DNA of 64,000 nucleotides from Gracilaria gracilis (lineage: Eukaryota > Rhodophyta > Florideophyceae > Gracilariales > Gracilariaceae), in the NCBI GenBank assembly GCA_030374805.1, contig JARGSG010000015.1:558001-622000 (forward strand), in the 5' to 3' direction. Shown here piece after piece: positions 20,598 through 31,586 of this stretch. A program made the position numbers and the translations under genes. The notes under the pieces were generated by a model. The model made no database searches, was not told the origin of the DNA, and saw nothing but the letters and a program-made list of their open reading frames with translations. The number at the start of each line of letters is the position of its first letter. Positions within the stretch are counted from its first letter, which is position 1.

Positions 20598-22586
20598 ATG
20601 ATGGCGATGCCGTTTTTTACCGATGACAACAGCGTAGACATCGAAGAACTCATTTCCCAAGATCTTGAACAACTGGACTCCGAACTCCTTCCAATGCCAT
20701 ACAAACCAGCAGATTCCGACCAACAACACCTTGAATTATCATCGCATCTCTCGGACAGTGGTGCTGAAGATGACACGCTTTCCGCTTTAGTTTCTGAGCG
20801 TTGTGCCCGTCAGCACTATGATCGTATGTCTGCGAATTGCAGTTGTGATGCGAAGTGTTTACGACCCGACGACATTCCATTGGCTCTATCGTTTGGTGCC
20901 CTTGATGAAGACCAAAGAGTTAACACTGTTAGGGGCATGTTACTCTGCTTGACTGCGCCAAAGGGCAAACAAAACCAACTGGTGCAATGGGATGCAGAGC
21001 GTGCCGAAAGAAGGAAGGCAAAGCGTCGGAGAACTACAACCCAGTGCAACACGTCAACAAGGTATGCCATCAGAGGATCTTGCGTTTGTCTATCTGCGTT
21101 TGCCGCAATAGTTCAGCTAAGCCCTCGCCATATTGAACGTCTCGCAAAACAACTTGCGGAGGCGAAAGTGTTCAGCATACGGAAAAACGAGAAATCCAAG
21201 TGGAGGAAGAGAAAGGAGTCGTTGCAAACTGCCACTGCGCTTGCATTCTTGCAACACCATGCTGCTCTTCATGCACTTTATTGTCCAAGCGGACGTGGGT
21301 CGGATGAGGAACATCCTGTTCAGTGGTTAAGCAGTGGCACCCGAAGATATGACGTTTACGAAATCTACAAAGTACAATGGAATGAGATCATTACGACTGC
21401 TGCTCTAATGAGCATGGGAAGCAAGCCGGATGAGCCATTGACCAGGAACGCATTTCTCAAGACATGGAGGAAGAAGTATCCTACTTTACGTATCTTCAAA
21501 GCAGGAAGTGATTTCTGTGATTTGTGCACCGCACTCATGAGCTCGGCACGCAACGCGACGGCTCCAAACATAAGAGAAACAATGTTAAGGGCACGAGCGT
21601 TACATCGGGGCGAAGCATTGCAGGAATTCACACTGTACAAAACAATTCTTTCGTCGGCCAGTGCATGTCCATCATCCTCACCCATCCACCTCGTTTTTGA
21701 CTTTGCCGAAAAGGTCTTACTTCCGCACTTACTGAGGCAACCGGGCCAAATGTATTTCGTTACGGGACTAAAGTTCGACATATTCGGTATATATAGTAGC
21801 TCGTTCAAGGTATGCAATGTCTATGGGTTACCAGAAGGCCATTGGCCTAACAACAAGACTTGCAGCGAGGTGGCCTCTATGCTTCATCACGCAATTAGTG
21901 AGCATCGAGTTGCTGGGGCTATCACTGAGCATCACAAGTGTTTAGACCTTCATGCCGATAATTGTAGTGGGCAAAACAAAAATAGGTTTATGATGTGGTA
22001 TTTACTATGGCGTGTGGTCATGGGGTATGAAAGCAGAATAGTCTTGCGGTTCTTAGTCGCCGGACACACTAAGAACCGATGTGATGCAGCCTTTGGATTA
22101 GTTAAGCGGCGTTTAAAGCAGCAGAATGTTTTCGGACCAAAGGAGATGATGAAAGTCTTGGAGGAAAGTTCTGTGACAAACAAAGCAGTGTCGGCCGTGG
22201 AGGTGAATTGGATAGACTGGAAGGGGTTCTTAAAGAAGTTTTTCAAGATTCCAAATACGTTCAAGCTTTGAACGTATCATATATTCCGTTTTGATGCTGA
22301 TTTCAAGGAGGGTGTGATGGTCAAGCGTCTGTCTAGTGATAATGAATGGTGCAGATACAGACTTTTGAAAACGACTGTCTCGTCTACAACGATTATGGAA
22401 GAAAGCCAATGTTTGCTTGAAAATAATTCGTTCCAGTTGCCTATTTTGCCTTTGTCAGAGGTCAAATCTGTGCAAGAACAGACGCGGGAGGGATATCTAG
22501 TGAAGAACGTTTTAGATCGCTATTATCAAAGTGATGAACAAAAGCGCACGGAGTACTTCTCTAGTGGGAGTGATTGGCGTAGCTAA
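20598..22586 (+). pseudogene. DUF7869-like transposon-associated protein, in-frame TGA
   Basis: 662 codons from the ATG at 20598 to the stop at 22584-22586, interrupted by a single in-frame TGA at 22269-22271; the same frame stays open and protein-like for 104 codons beyond. Visible features: acidic N-terminus, a Cys cluster CSCDAKC near 80, a Lys/Arg-rich stretch near 140, KAGSDFCDLC, DFAEKVLLPHLL, a core HADNCSGQNKNRFMMW, and FLVAGHTKNRCDAAFGL, which follow the pattern of DUF7869 proteins spread in multicopy through plant, oomycete and algal genomes (family name from memory, moderate confidence). I infer an RNase H-like transposase-derived core. The inverted repeats around it fit mobility. 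Readthrough or a decoded TGA cannot be excluded, but decay is simpler. Confidence 0.65.
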
Positions 22587-23170
22587 TCTGTAAAAAAGCA
22601 CTTAATGCAGTAGTTTTATGATAACTTCGGTCTACCTTGACCAATTCTTGTTTACTTCGGCTTGGATGGAAGGGGAGAGTGCGGTCTACAAGTTTGGTTT
22701 TGGCATGGAAAAGCGAGTTCTGAAGAGAAAATGGCCATAACTTTCGTCGAACTTTTGTGCCATTCCGTATTATTGATATGGACCCCAACACAAATGTTGA
22801 ACAGTTTCAAAGACCCAGTTTGAAAAGGTACTTCCTTGCGCCGAGACCTTTAGATATTGTGTACAGAGCTGGCTCTGGCTCTTCGTTCCGCACTTCAAAA
22901 AGCAGATTGATGAAACAACGACGTAAGGAAGTATCACAAGCAAAAGAAGAAGTGTTGGACGATGGACGCAAAAAGGCTAGAAACTGTCCTGGGGTTGAAC
23001 AGTTCTGGACGCAAATCAATCTATTTATTTCAAGGCAGCCAATAATATTCGGCCTCCAATGGCCATCAAGTGCTCTTAGTCCCGCAATGCAAAACCTTCC
23101 AGACCTAACCTCACCACACGCTCCATGTGAGCGGAGGCAAACTTTGGTTTTGCAAGTGCCGCCCTTTCCC
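22587..23170. other. Noncoding spacer between the two DNA-transposon genes
   Basis: Contains the right inverted repeat at 22756-22781. A plus-strand frame from the ATG near 22790 runs to 23299 with a Lys/Arg-rich middle; no family recognised, and it overlaps the end of the transposase relic. Confidence 0.4.
22756..22781 (-). repeat. Right inverted repeat flanking DUF7869-like gene
   Basis: Reverse complement of the 20345-20370 repeat with two mismatches in the centre. It marks the right boundary of a roughly 2.4-kb unit around the DUF7869-like gene. Confidence 0.8.
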
Positions 23171-24817
23171 TTAACCAACGAACCAACACAACAGGCTCGT
23201 CATAACTTTCGGCCCGGTACTCCGCGCGCTTTTCTTCAAACGGCTTCCGTGCTTTGCGTTTTTTATGCGCATTGCCGCGTCTTTCGCAATCATTTTTAAT
23301 TCTTTCACTCTCTGTTTCTCACGAACCTGTTTCCTTCGTGCCTTTTGTTCTTTCCGCTACTGAATTGTCCTTTCGGACGTGACTACAGCTCCCAGAGAGG
23401 TATCCAGGAAACCGGACTTCGTTAGTTTGGCTTCTCCGAGCATCTCCAGGCTGGTCGTGCGTCGACGCTCATCCAGCATGGTAATCATGTCGTCAATCGA
23501 CGCAACCCTTGTAGGTTCGTCTAAACTGTAGGGGCGGGCTTGTGAAAACAAGCGGTACTCATCCAGTGGACAGATTCCGGTAGCACGAAACCCAGATTAA
23601 ATGTTCTCCGTCGTGAACGTGTCTTCATAAGCGTTGGTTATTGACTTGCATATATCGAACTCATCCAATACGGGATCCACTCCGACACCTTGCGCTACGG
23701 CTTGCGCAAGGTTTTGGAACCGGTTTTTGAAAAGAGGAAACACCCCCACATCGAAGGGTTGCGTAGTTCCACTAGTGTGGGAGGGAAGCGAGTACGCGAT
23801 GATACCGTTCATTCGGAATTTCTTCAGCACACCAATCGAAAGATGAGACCGGTACCCGTCATATATCAGAAGAACCTTGCGCCCATTCTCACGAAGGTCT
23901 TCTGTATCCTTGATGAAGTAGTTGGCCCACTCCAGGAAGTTCCATGAGTCTATAGAGGCTACGTTCATCTTCGCGTGAATCAAGGAGCTCCTGGGTAACA
24001 AATCCGAGATGCACTGACTCTGCTCCTTCCCGTCTTCTCCACAGATCGTTGTGCGATACCGTATCCTACTACCTTGAAACACAAACAATGGCCGCCCCAG
24101 ATCTCCATTTCCGTGCACGCAGGCTAAAATACTGATCTGATTGACATTCTTGAATGCCGCGGCAGGAACTAGAAGCGTCTGTCCCCCGAGGGAGTATGAT
24201 TTCTTCTTCGACGCGTTTCGTTCGTTCGACGCTGACAGCCCCGTTTCGTCTACATTCACAATTCGTTTAGCGTCAATGTTATGCTCGTGGATAATGTACT
24301 CAAGACGTGCGAAGTGTGTCGTTAGACATTCCCCATTTGTTGCTCGGTATCGAACAGCATCCTGCCTCTGAACAGCCCAGTACGTGATCTTGTCTGAGAG
24401 CCTCTTCTCGAAAGCTCGACAGAATTTGTCGCCTGGTCTACAATTGCGGAAGTGAATGCGACTGCGCCTCCATGCGGGAAGTTCTTCAACTAACATTTTA
24501 ACATTGTCTTTCAAATCGTTTCGATTCAGAGGCTTTCCCAAATACGCATATCGTTTTAGAACGTCGCAGATCTGGTTCCCTTCAACCAATGTCAACGATC
24601 TACCGAATGTCACGGCAGGTTTGCTTTTGCCTTTATGGTTGTACCTGTACCACAATGTACTCGCAGGTACCCCAACGCGGTCGGCTGCTTTTCTAAACGA
24701 AAATCCAGGGCGAATCAACTTCTTGCCTCGGCGGTATCGTCGGTCGGGGTCCAGAAAACGCTGGCTGGCTTGCGGGTCAAGAACGATGTTACCGGCCGAG
24801 ACAGGAATTCGACGCAT
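23171..24817 (-). pseudogene. Pogo-like DDE transposase with two premature stops
   Basis: Cut-and-paste transposase relic of the Tc1/mariner-pogo (DDE_1) group. From the ATG at 24817 the frame spans 548 codons with TAA at 23597-23599 and TAG at 23357-23359. The N-terminal HTH region includes GFSFRKAADRVGVPASTLWYR (split as FSFRKAADRVG and PASTLWYR). The catalytic core keeps NVDETGLS (first Asp), LLIYDGYRSHLS (second Asp) and TTQPFDVGVFPLF (third Asp). The first stop falls just before SGFRATGICPLD, a conserved post-catalytic block present in the intact relative at 52155; the second precedes a Lys/Arg-rich tail. Both stops fit single C-to-T changes of Gln codons. The retroelement is inserted 126 bp upstream of the ATG. 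Confidence 0.85.
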
Positions 24818-24937
24818 GGTTGCTTCTTTGGTTTGGGTTGGATTGGGTGGTGAAGGTTGTTGTTGGTATGTTCTTCTTTGTGGCGAAGTTCGTGGTGAAG
24901 ACGAGAGCGTTGGCCTTTTATGCGACAAGTTTTTGCA

Positions 24938-24942
24938 TCAAG
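24938..24942 (+). repeat. Target-site duplication TCAAG (left)
   Basis: Five bases immediately left of the LTR, identical to 34384-34388. Length fits Ty3/gypsy integrase. Confidence 0.95.
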
Positions 24943-25450
24943 TGTCGTACAAATACCGATAAGGTGTGGGGTCCGCCTGGTAGAGGGAGCGCGCGAGGGC
25001 TCAACCTAAAGGGGAAAAACACACAACCAATATGGTAGTAGGGCACCTGAAACCCGCAGGGGCAAACGGCGGGGCAACTAGTCTAGACCGTGTAGGTGTA
25101 CGGTAGTAGACGTCGACGCGCGGTAAAACCTGAATAGTAATAGAGTAGCAAGTGACCAAGATGGTATAGTTACTGCCCTAGTGGTGCCTGACTTTACAAT
25201 ACCCGAGGGGGAAGGCGAGGTGCACCACAATATATACAAGGTGCACCGACGCCGATATCCCATGCGGGCATGACGTCATCGGCTGTGCCCATGACCTACT
25301 GTCATGGGCCAGCAATGCTAAACTATCCTAGACTATAAATTAGAAATTAGAAATTATAAAATACAGAATACCAATTGGGTACAGTGCAGCCAGCAAGGCG
25401 CACCAGTAGGCCCACGTGGCACCAACCCATTGAGGTCTCATTGTACTACA
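24943..25450 (-). repeat. 3' LTR
   Basis: 508 bp, TGTCGTAC...GTACTACA. It holds a TATATA stretch (about 25230) between two GGTGCACC palindromes (25219-25226, 25240-25247), a full CRE-like palindrome TGACGTCA at 25271-25278, and a hairpin GCCCATGAC-CTACT-GTCATGGGC at 25287-25309. It contains five exact ACC-N5-GGT motifs. Confidence 0.97.
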
Positions 25451-25466
25451 GACCCCCTTCCTACCC
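25451..25466 (-). other. Polypurine tract
   Basis: Reads GGTAGGAAGGGGGTC on the element strand directly before the 3' LTR, the expected site for plus-strand priming. Confidence 0.75.
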
Positions 25467-27288
25467 TGAGCCACGCCCTCGTGGCTCCTAGATCCTTTCA
25501 CGAAGTCGGTTGCATCGTCGTACCAATTTGGTCCCTGTCGCAGCCTTCGTGCCATCTCACGCCGTGCGTCGCGTCGGTTCGGCATCACCGAACGCACTCT
25601 GTTCACCACCTTGGTCATCACCGATTGCGGCTCTATCCGCCTCTTTGGTTATCACCGACAGCGGCCTATTCATTCCCATTTGTGGTTTGGGCGCGACGCG
25701 CGTCTTCTTCCAGTACCTTCAAGGCTCCCTATTGCACTGCTTCGGGATACCCATTATGGGGCGACACCATTATGGTACTATATTCTCGTCCTCGCCTTCA
25801 TCACGATACTTTTGCGGTCTAGCTGTCCCTTCGCGGTCTTCTTGCTCCCGCAATGGTTACAACATCACCACATTGGTCCACGTATGCGCGGCTCGTCTGC
25901 TCTCCTTCCTATCCGATACCGTACTGGTCGACTTCGTGATACCATACAGGTCTGGTTCTTGCACTTTCTTTGTAACTTCACGATTATCGTAGCACCTTCA
26001 AGGTTCTAACCCTACCCTACACGACTGTACAGCGTCATCGTACTTTTTCCGCAGAGACTTGCTCTTCCTTCAAGGTTCATGCGACAGGCCGTATCGGTTC
26101 CTGCGGGTATCGTTGTCCACAACCACGAAGGTTCGGTTCCTCACAATAACCATCTGGGTCATGATTTCCTTTCAGTTTGATCTCCAATCGCACGACCTCC
26201 AAACCACTTTGGTAAACATTGGAGTGCGCTACCGTGCGCAGCGAGCGTCGCACCGTCCCTGTTGGGCACTAGGCGCTTGCCATGCGTTCACCCTCAGGTT
26301 GATTATTGTCTCCACTTGGGTCTGTGCTTGAGCCACTTTGCTCCCGCATCCGTATTGGTGTTAGTCTTGAAATAAAAGTTAAATGTTGTGCGTTTCCATG
26401 TTAGGTTCCAATTACCCTATAGGTGCGGTGCGCAGCAAGAGAGGAAGCGCAAAAACAGCTCCCCTTTCCCTTAGAGCTGGGCATCTCGAATCAGGTTTTG
26501 AAACTCTTCTCCCCCTTCCTTAGACCAGCGTACCACGATGGGTGAGGGTTAATGCCTTGTACTTAAGTTAGCTCCATCCTGAACCATTCTGGTGCTCGTA
26601 GTATGGTTCACCATGTTGGTACGCCGATGCACCTTCGTTCGGCGCAGCGAGCGGTTTCGCTTCCCATGAGGTCTTATTTGTGCCAAGCGCTTGCGCGCAG
26701 TGGCCAGCAATGTACCGAGATGGTTCTGCATGGCCTCTCACCATGCATGGGCGCACGTGCGGTGCTTTACCCCGGAGGTTACTTGCAAGGCGAATCAAAA
26801 AATTCGACCGGAAAATTACCCCTCCAGATGGTAGTGAAAACGCAGAAAACCCTTTTGGTCTGTATCTCGAGAACCAAGGGGTTTCAGAGGCTGGGAATGG
26901 CCGATTCGGGAGCGCGGCACGGTCAAAATACTTAGATTTTTTGACCATGCCGTTGTTCGCTCCCTACACACAATAGTGTAAACCGAATCGGTTACTCCGC
27001 ACGGCGCGCCACGAACAGCGCGCGTATGCCTCGTCAAATAAAAAAATCCAATTTTTTGAATGTTTCCACCGTGCGGGTTCGCGCGCGTGCCGCGCACGTG
27101 CATGGCGCGTGTGCAACGGCGCGCGTACAACGGTGCGTCCGTCTTTAGCGCTACCGCTCCTTGGACGTACCCTCATGTAATGCTTCCTTCTGGTTGTACC
27201 TTCCCGGTGAGCGTCTGAACCGACTTTGGTACTCCTCATTACAATGTGCTTTCCCCCCTTCCTTGGGGGACTGCATTACCTCTAAGGT
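25467..27288 (-). other. Long untranslated tail of the retroelement
   Basis: About 1.8 kb between pol stop and polypurine tract. Open frames on both strands (up to 160 codons) lack domains, signal peptides or transmembrane patterns of an envelope. The region still carries about 18 exact ACC-N5-GGT motifs, for example at 25605, 25766 and 25867, so the motif is not a by-product of coding. GC-rich palindromic GCGCG/CGTGC stretches lie near 27000-27120. Confidence 0.6.
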
Positions 27289-30200
27289 TTACCCATCATT
27301 CGGCATGTCCTCTCCTTTGCGGTTCCAGTAGCTTACCCTGAAATGGTGTGGTATGGCTGAGGGCGGCTCGGCGGTATCACCGTCAGCCCCCCAGCCATAC
27401 CAGCGTACTGTGTACTTCAGACCTTCTTGGGTACGGCGGTGACCTACAAGGCGTTCCACTGGGAACTCATTAGAGACCTGGGCTGGTATCGTTTCACCAC
27501 TTTGGTTTAGATGAGCATCGGTACCACTAGGGGTAGGTGTTTCCTCTGAAGGAGCAACCGTAATCCCCGCAGGTGGTATGTAGTCTGGGTCGTCACCCTG
27601 TGCGTCATCATTAACCTCGATGGGTGTCCCGTCTTCCCGGGGCTGAGTCCTCAGGGCAACCGCTTGTGGGTCACGCGCGGATTCTCCGCGTTCCTTCCTG
27701 GACTGAACCGTCTGAGGTGCAACCGTGATTCGGTCAATAGAGATTGTATTCTCTACACCATCTTGGTTCACCGTTACCGTGTGGTCGGTCGACCGAACTA
27801 CCTTGAAAGGTCCCGATGATTTCGGAAGAAGCTTAGAATTGATATCTCTATCAATAGCTTCATCATCAGCTTCATCACCCGGTCGTGGTTTAGCTCCTTT
27901 CGGAGGGTGGTCAATAAAGACATATTGACCCGGCGTAGCCGTTACCACTTGGGTTACCTTACGGTCGTAGTCCTCCTTGTACCGCTTCTGGGATGCTGTG
28001 AGCTTGCTCTCAGCATACTTGAGAGCACGTCTCAACCTCAAAAGGGTATTCCGTTTGACCTGTGACGGTGTGAGCGCTCCTGCGGCTTCTTGTCCTAATG
28101 GGTCCCTTTCAACAACAATACCTGGTGGGTGTCTTGACAGTATTAGATCGAACGGCGTAGTTTGCGTCGCTCGATGAACCTGAAGGTTATATGCATATGT
28201 CAAGGGCTGCACGAGCTCGTCCCAACCAGTTTGGTGTTCTTCCGTATAATGTCGCAGCCTAGATACCAGTGTTCGGTTAAAGCGCTCCACTTGCCCATTC
28301 GTTTGCAGATGGTAGGCAGTAGTGAAGTAGTGCTTAAAACCCAAGAGGTTACAAACAGCTTCAAAGAACTTCGAAGCTAAGTTCGAACCATTGTCGGTAA
28401 GTAGATAAAGCGGTGCACCATACGGGTAGATCCAATTGTTCAAGAACGCCACCGCGAGGGTCGTCGATTTCGTGTCCTTCAAGGGTATCGCTCGCGTGAG
28501 CTTCGAGAAGCTGTCGGTGATTACGATGATGTACTGATATCCCCTTGTGGTTTTTGGTAATGGACCCAGAAGGTCTATTGCGACGAACTCGAGAAAACCC
28601 GCTGCAGGGAATAACTTCAAGTATTTCCTGTGCTTCCGGAGACCTCCACGGGTACGTACGCAAGATTCACATTGACCTACAAAGGTATATATATCATTAG
28701 CCATATGAGGCCAGTAGTACCCTTGCCTCAAGGTGTAGTACATTCTCGTACCTCCAGGGTGTCCTGATAGCCTTGGGTAGTGGGCTAGGTACAGCACCCG
28801 AGGGCGCAGCACCTTGGGCACTACCTTCTGAAGGGAACCATCAATAGGAGCTCGCCTCACCAGGAAACCATTTCGGTCGACGTCAAAGTTCGAGTCTTTC
28901 ATACCTACTTGGTCCATGAGAGAGCGGCAATAAACATCGTTTGCTTGCTCTCTCAGGAATTCCTCGCGGGTAATTGGCATGACGTCTGTTTCCTCGAGGG
29001 CGAGTATTTCCCGAGCGATGGCATCACTAAACCACGTATCCTCTTCGGGTAGAGTCCAGTAACCTTCTAAGGTATCACCATCAGGGTTGGTAGAGATGGT
29101 AAAGTATGGGATATCATCCTCTACCGGCTCGGTGTCCAAACCATCTGTGGTAATGCGAGACATCGCGTCTGCGACATTGTGCTTGATACCTGGACGGTAC
29201 TCTACGTCATACTCGAACTCTGAAAGTCGTAACCGCCATCGGGCAAGTCTGCCTGATGCGTCGGCCAGACCCAGTATCCACCGTAGGGCATCATGGTCGG
29301 TGCGAAGCGTGAACCTTTCACCATATAGGTAGGGACGGAGCATCAACATGCTCCAGACTACTGCCAGACATTCCTTTTCGGTTGTTGTGTAGTTCTTTTC
29401 TGCAGCGTGCAAAGCACGGCTCCAGTACCCTATAGGTAGTTTGTCGCCGTTTTCTTGCTCCTGCATAAGACAACAACCAATTTGGGCGTCCGAAGCGTCA
29501 GTATCCAACGTGTATCGTAAACCAGCTTTGGGTAATGCCAAGATGGGAGGTGTCAAGAGCGCATGTTTCAGCGCCTCGAACGCATCCATTTCCCCATTGG
29601 TAAGACATTCAAACCTTGTAGGTTGACCTTTCAGCAGCTTCCTGTTGAGGGGAGCCGCTATCTTGGCAAATCCCTTGATAAACCGGCGGTACACATTGCA
29701 CAAACCTATAAAGGATCGGATTTCCGTCTGGGACGTGGGTGGCTTCGCCTCCTGCACGGCCCGGATATTCCGCGGCGTCACTTCTAACCTCCCAGGGCTG
29801 ATGATATGACCAAGGTATTCTACCTCTTTGGTGAAGAATTCGCACTTGCGGAGCTTCAACGTTACTCCAGATTCCCTCAAAAGGTTCAAAACTTCCCTAA
29901 CATGGTGGAAATGTTCCTCTACCGTTCTGGAATATATGATTACATCGTCGATGTATACCAGAGCGGTTCTCCACTTCACCTTCGAAAGGATTATATCTAA
30001 CGCCCTCTGAAAGGTAGCCGGGGCATTCCGCAACCCAAAGGACATACGCGTAAAGCGGAATAACCCAGCGTGGCAAGTAAACGTATTTTTGTCCTTGTCT
30101 TCTTCCCTGATAGGTACCTGCCAATAACCACAATTGGCATCGAGCGTAGTAAAGATCTTGGCGTTGCCCAACGAATCTATACACTCGTCCATTCTAGGTA

Positions 30201-31509
30201 TTGGGTAAGAATCCCTAATGGTCATACTATTCAGTCGTCTGTAGTCCACACAGAACCGCATACGGGTATCATTCTTCTTTGTGACGAGAACCACAGGGCT
30301 GGCCCAGTCCGCATTTGCTGGTTCTATGACACCTTCACGGAGCATTCTCTCGACCTCATTGAGCTCAACCTCCCGGGCTTTTGGACCTGCACGGTAAGGC
30401 TGCTGGTAAATGGGTTTCCAGCCAGGCACCATATCAATACGGTGCTCTGTAGCCTCAATTTGGCCCAACCGGCCCGACCACATGGGTTCAAATTCTTCTA
30501 AGGGAGTGAGGATCCGGTCTCGGAGAGCCTGGTTCTCCGCACCGATCTGGACTTCCTCTCTCCAATTCCGCACTGGGTCCAGTTCCATAGTCTTTTCCTG
30601 ATCTCCAACCTTAAAGGTATTGGCGATCTTCTGTTCCATTTTGGTATTTGTCGATAACGGGGGCGCATATGCAGGGTATGGCGCATCCGTTCCCCCCCCT
30701 TCCTTAGAGGTGGCGACCTCGCCCAACCCATTAGGTGAGACCGTGAAAACCCCTTGTGGTGCCGGCAATGCGATTCCAATAGTGGTATTCTTGGGTAACT
30801 TAACAATGTGATTGCTAAAGTTACTCAAGTACACCTTGAAGGATTGGTTAGGGATGTTGTCGATAATCCCGTTTGCCATCAAGGCGAGATGTCTTTCTGC
30901 CAACCTAGGATGGTTCTGTAGCATTACCAATCCTGGAACTGCGCATGAGACATTCACTACCATTTGGGTCATAGCCGGAATTGAAACCAATTTGGTGAGC
31001 CGTATCTTGTTTGAAACCGTTTCGGTGGGTATATTGAACCTCGAGTTCTTACGCCAACCATTTTTGGTCTGCGTATTACCCAGTATGGCAATACGGCCAC
31101 CTTGACGGAGAGCGACCGTTCGGGACCCTGGCAAAATTGCCTTGACATGTTTGTCAATAAAGTTGGTCCCGAGGATACAGTCTGTCGCCAAACGATCCAC
31201 CACAAAGAAATTGAGCTTCACCTTCAAGGTTCCAAGTTGTACCACAGTGGTTAACATTCCTCTAAGGTGCAGTGGGCGCTCATTAGCGTCCACCAGCGGG
31301 TTGATAGTCGGGGCAGGCCGAATGTTCCGCAAGACCGCATCGGGTATGACGCGAGCGTTTAGGACATTTGGACCGGCGCCGGTATCGAGTACACACGCAA
31401 CGGGGACCTGTAGGTAATTGAGAAAGCTTATTGAAGCATTAACTTTATAGTTATTGTACTTCATTAGACACACCACATTGGGTACATCTGATTCTTCTTT
31501 TTCCACCAT
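27289..31509 (-). CDS. pol: Retroelement Pol polyprotein with chromodomain
   Basis: Encodes the enzymes of retrotransposition. From the first ATG (31509) it is 1406 aa, although translation probably enters from gag by frameshift. Domains in order: aspartic protease (VLDTGAGPNVL, about 40), reverse transcriptase (about 375-570, with DYRRLNSMTI, SFGLRNAPATFQRA and catalytic YIDDVIIY), RNase H (TLDTDASDAQIG, YTTTEKECLAVVW, LRTDHDALRW, ending NVADAMSRI), integrase zinc finger (HYPRLSGHPG ... CESCVR), integrase core (AIDLLGPLP, LLTDNGSNL, GQVERFNRTL: D, D, E), and a C-terminal chromodomain (FPVERLVGHRR ... YTVRWYGWG, about 1350-1400) that would target integration to marked chromatin. No stops or frameshifts inside. 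Confidence 0.96.
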   Translation of the reverse strand: MVEKEESDVPNVVCLMKYNNYKVNASISFLNYLQVPVACVLDTGAGPNVLNARVIPDAVLRNIRPAPTINPLVDANERPLHLRGMLTTVVQLGTLKVKLNFFVVDRLATDCILGTNFIDKHVKAILPGSRTVALRQGGRIAILGNTQTKNGWRKNSRFNIPTETVSNKIRLTKLVSIPAMTQMVVNVSCAVPGLVMLQNHPRLAERHLALMANGIIDNIPNQSFKVYLSNFSNHIVKLPKNTTIGIALPAPQGVFTVSPNGLGEVATSKEGGGTDAPYPAYAPPLSTNTKMEQKIANTFKVGDQEKTMELDPVRNWREEVQIGAENQALRDRILTPLEEFEPMWSGRLGQIEATEHRIDMVPGWKPIYQQPYRAGPKAREVELNEVERMLREGVIEPANADWASPVVLVTKKNDTRMRFCVDYRRLNSMTIRDSYPIPRMDECIDSLGNAKIFTTLDANCGYWQVPIREEDKDKNTFTCHAGLFRFTRMSFGLRNAPATFQRALDIILSKVKWRTALVYIDDVIIYSRTVEEHFHHVREVLNLLRESGVTLKLRKCEFFTKEVEYLGHIISPGRLEVTPRNIRAVQEAKPPTSQTEIRSFIGLCNVYRRFIKGFAKIAAPLNRKLLKGQPTRFECLTNGEMDAFEALKHALLTPPILALPKAGLRYTLDTDASDAQIGCCLMQEQENGDKLPIGYWSRALHAAEKNYTTTEKECLAVVWSMLMLRPYLYGERFTLRTDHDALRWILGLADASGRLARWRLRLSEFEYDVEYRPGIKHNVADAMSRITTDGLDTEPVEDDIPYFTISTNPDGDTLEGYWTLPEEDTWFSDAIAREILALEETDVMPITREEFLREQANDVYCRSLMDQVGMKDSNFDVDRNGFLVRRAPIDGSLQKVVPKVLRPRVLYLAHYPRLSGHPGGTRMYYTLRQGYYWPHMANDIYTFVGQCESCVRTRGGLRKHRKYLKLFPAAGFLEFVAIDLLGPLPKTTRGYQYIIVITDSFSKLTRAIPLKDTKSTTLAVAFLNNWIYPYGAPLYLLTDNGSNLASKFFEAVCNLLGFKHYFTTAYHLQTNGQVERFNRTLVSRLRHYTEEHQTGWDELVQPLTYAYNLQVHRATQTTPFDLILSRHPPGIVVERDPLGQEAAGALTPSQVKRNTLLRLRRALKYAESKLTASQKRYKEDYDRKVTQVVTATPGQYVFIDHPPKGAKPRPGDEADDEAIDRDINSKLLPKSSGPFKVVRSTDHTVTVNQDGVENTISIDRITVAPQTVQSRKERGESARDPQAVALRTQPREDGTPIEVNDDAQGDDPDYIPPAGITVAPSEETPTPSGTDAHLNQSGETIPAQVSNEFPVERLVGHRRTQEGLKYTVRWYGWGADGDTAEPPSAIPHHFRVSYWNRKGEDMPNDG

Positions 31510-31586
31510 TAAGGTTTCCCGTTCCGGTATCGACGGGCCTTCCAATTCACGGTTAGGGGTGGCCCCTACGCTAACCGTTCGGTGTT

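Noticed and set aside
25430-26009. Overlapping plus-strand frames up to 160 codons in the retroelement tail, considered as an envelope or antisense gene
   Set aside because: No signal peptide plus anchor, no glycoprotein pattern, three frames equally open.
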